A DNA stretch of 14,278 nucleotides from a bacterium. GTDB taxonomy: Bacteria > Auribacterota > UBA3054. The DNA lies in assembly GCA_017444325.1 (NCBI GenBank), contig JAFSWV010000179.1, positions 1 to 14,278 on the forward strand. The letters run 5' to 3'. The stretch's first letter is position 1. Every line of letters begins with the position of its first letter. A program made the position numbers and the translations under genes. The notes beneath the pieces were generated by a model. That model ran no database searches. It worked only from the letters and a program-made list of their open reading frames with translations, and had not been told where the DNA came from. Below, one piece after another: positions 12,936 through 14,278 of the stretch.

Positions 12936-14278
12936 ATGTTGGAAAAAAATTACGAAACGGATGTTCTCATCATCGGCTGCGGCGTAGGCGGCGCGGTGAC
13001 GGCTTTGGCGGCGGCTGACAACGGCTGCAAAGTCGTGATCCTCTCCAGGAAGGAGGGCGTTGAGGACACATCTACGGTCAGGGCGCAGGGCGGCATCATC
13101 TACAAAGGAAAGCTGCCTCCGGAGGAACTGGCCCGCGACATCCAGACTGCCGGCTGCGGACGCTGCTGGCAGGAAGCGGTCGACCATCTCACTAAGGTCG
13201 GCCCCGCTCTGGTCGACAAATGGCTGGTTCAGCGCTCGGGCGTCAAGTTCGACGAAGGCGAGGACGGCTACGATCTGACGAGGGAAGGCGGCCACGGCGA
13301 GCCGAGGATCGCGCACTGCCGCGACAAAACGGGCTACGACATCGCGCACTGTCTCTTCGACACGATCAAAAAGCACCCCAACATCACGATCCTGGAGAAT
13401 GCGACCGCCATCGACCTTCTGACGACGACGCACCATTCCAGGAATCCCCAGGACCTTTACAAGCCGACGGAGTGCTTCGGCGCTTACGTGCTTTTAAATA
13501 AGCCGCACGAGATCATCGAGATCTACGCAAAGGAAACGGTTCTGGCGACGGGCGGCATCGGCAGGATCTACCTGCACACGACGAACAACGAGAGCGCCAG
13601 GGGCGACGGCTACGCCATGGCCTACCGCGCGGGCGCCAGGCTCCTCAACATGGAGTTCGTGCAGTTCCATCCGACGACGCTGTACCTGGAAGGCGCGAAA
13701 AATTTCCTCATAACGGAATCTTTAAGAGGCGAAGGAGCGATCCTGAAAGACCGCCACGGCAGGACGTTCATGGAGCACTACCATGAAATGGCTTCCCTGG
13801 CGCCCAGGGACATCGTCGCCAGCGCCATCCATCACGAGATGCTGAAAGAGCAGCAGAACTGCATGTACCTCGACATCTCCTTCAAGGATCCCGAATGGCT
13901 GAAAGAACGCTTCCCCACCATCTACCAGAACTGCCTGCAGTTCGGGATAGACATCACCAAGGAACCGATCCCGATCGTGCCGGCCGCCCACTATTCCTGC
14001 GGCGGCGTGCTGGTCGATCTTAAGGCCAGGTCTTCCATCGACCGTCTCAGGGCGGTGGGCGAAGTCAGCTGCACCGGCATCCACGGCGCCAACAGGCTTG
14101 CCTCCACTAGTCTTCTCGAAGCGGTCATCTGGGGCGCCTGCGCCGGCGAGGACATAGCGAAACGCGTGGCGGAAAAGAAAAACTGGGCCTTCCCCGTCAT
14201 CGATCACTGGAAAGAGGAAAGGGAGCCGGTCGAGCCCGCGATGCTCAAGCAGGACTGGATGACGATCAGGCAGACGAT
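12936..14278 (+). CDS. nadB: L-aspartate oxidase NadB (3' end beyond window)
   Basis: NadB oxidises L-aspartate to iminoaspartate with FAD, the first step of de novo NAD synthesis; NadA then makes quinolinate. The frame stays open for 447 codons to the window edge (usual length about 530). It starts with the FAD Rossmann motif DVLIIGCGVGGAVTALAA (9-26), then VRAQGGI (48-54). The active-site segment LTREGGHGEPRIAH (114-127) follows, then VLATGGIGR (202-210) and FVQFHPTTLY (241-250). TESLRGEGA (260-268, catalytic Arg), PAAHYSCGGV (349-358, catalytic His) and GANRLASTSLLEAV (384-397) complete the core. The helical C-terminal domain has begun when the sequence ends. REGGH and the Asp-oxidase layout favour NadB over succinate dehydrogenase or fumarate reductase. 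It starts 23 bases after pcp with its own promoter and no Shine-Dalgarno. Confidence 0.95.
   Translation, partial: MLEKNYETDVLIIGCGVGGAVTALAAADNGCKVVILSRKEGVEDTSTVRAQGGIIYKGKLPPEELARDIQTAGCGRCWQEAVDHLTKVGPALVDKWLVQRSGVKFDEGEDGYDLTREGGHGEPRIAHCRDKTGYDIAHCLFDTIKKHPNITILENATAIDLLTTTHHSRNPQDLYKPTECFGAYVLLNKPHEIIEIYAKETVLATGGIGRIYLHTTNNESARGDGYAMAYRAGARLLNMEFVQFHPTTLYLEGAKNFLITESLRGEGAILKDRHGRTFMEHYHEMASLAPRDIVASAIHHEMLKEQQNCMYLDISFKDPEWLKERFPTIYQNCLQFGIDITKEPIPIVPAAHYSCGGVLVDLKARSSIDRLRAVGEVSCTGIHGANRLASTSLLEAVIWGACAGEDIAKRVAEKKNWAFPVIDHWKEEREPVEPAMLKQDWMTIRQT

Overview
This looks like the replication-origin region of a diderm bacterial chromosome. lpxK shows that the organism makes lipid A. Moderate GC content, a ThuA / Gfo-Idh-MocA / xylose-isomerase-like TIM-barrel sugar cluster and a DUF721/DciA gene beside dnaA-dnaN suggest the PVC group (Lentisphaerota or a relative). 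That placement is an inference from gene content only; no marker was compared against a database.

Layout. Transcription diverges around 8543-9150. Every gene to the left is on the minus strand and every gene to the right is on the plus strand, as expected on the two sides of oriC. The left arm reads as one tightly packed minus-strand operon: Gfo/Idh/MocA oxidoreductase, ThuA-like protein, second Gfo/Idh/MocA oxidoreductase, TIM-barrel sugar isomerase/epimerase (with an in-frame TGA), a HAD phosphatase-NadD fusion, rsfS, gmk, coaC, coaB and lpxK. Gaps are 29 nt or less and many junctions overlap (ATGA, TAATG). The right arm is dnaA, a strong terminator, an AT-rich dnaA-dnaN intergenic region (the best oriC/unwinding candidate), dnaN, dciA, a pyroglutamyl-peptidase gene coupled to dciA, and nadB, which runs off the window.

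How the genes fit together. The first part of the left operon looks like a carbohydrate-oxidation module: two NAD(P)-dependent sugar oxidoreductases, a ThuA-family protein and a metal-dependent TIM-barrel enzyme. It continues without a break into housekeeping genes for NAD (nadD), ribosome silencing (rsfS), GMP phosphorylation (gmk), CoA (coaC, coaB) and lipid A (lpxK). On the right, DnaA, the beta clamp and the DciA helicase operator/loader form a replication-initiation set. nadB supplies the first enzyme of de novo NAD synthesis, so two NAD-pathway enzymes flank the origin.

The most unusual points are the HAD-NadD fusion with a possible internal CTG start, the TGA that splits an otherwise intact TIM-barrel gene, a long Lys/Ala/Pro tail on RsfS, tandem mini-ORFs in the dnaA leader, and a probable leaderless nadB transcript. 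I see no CRISPR array, insertion sequence, tRNA, rRNA or clear defence system.
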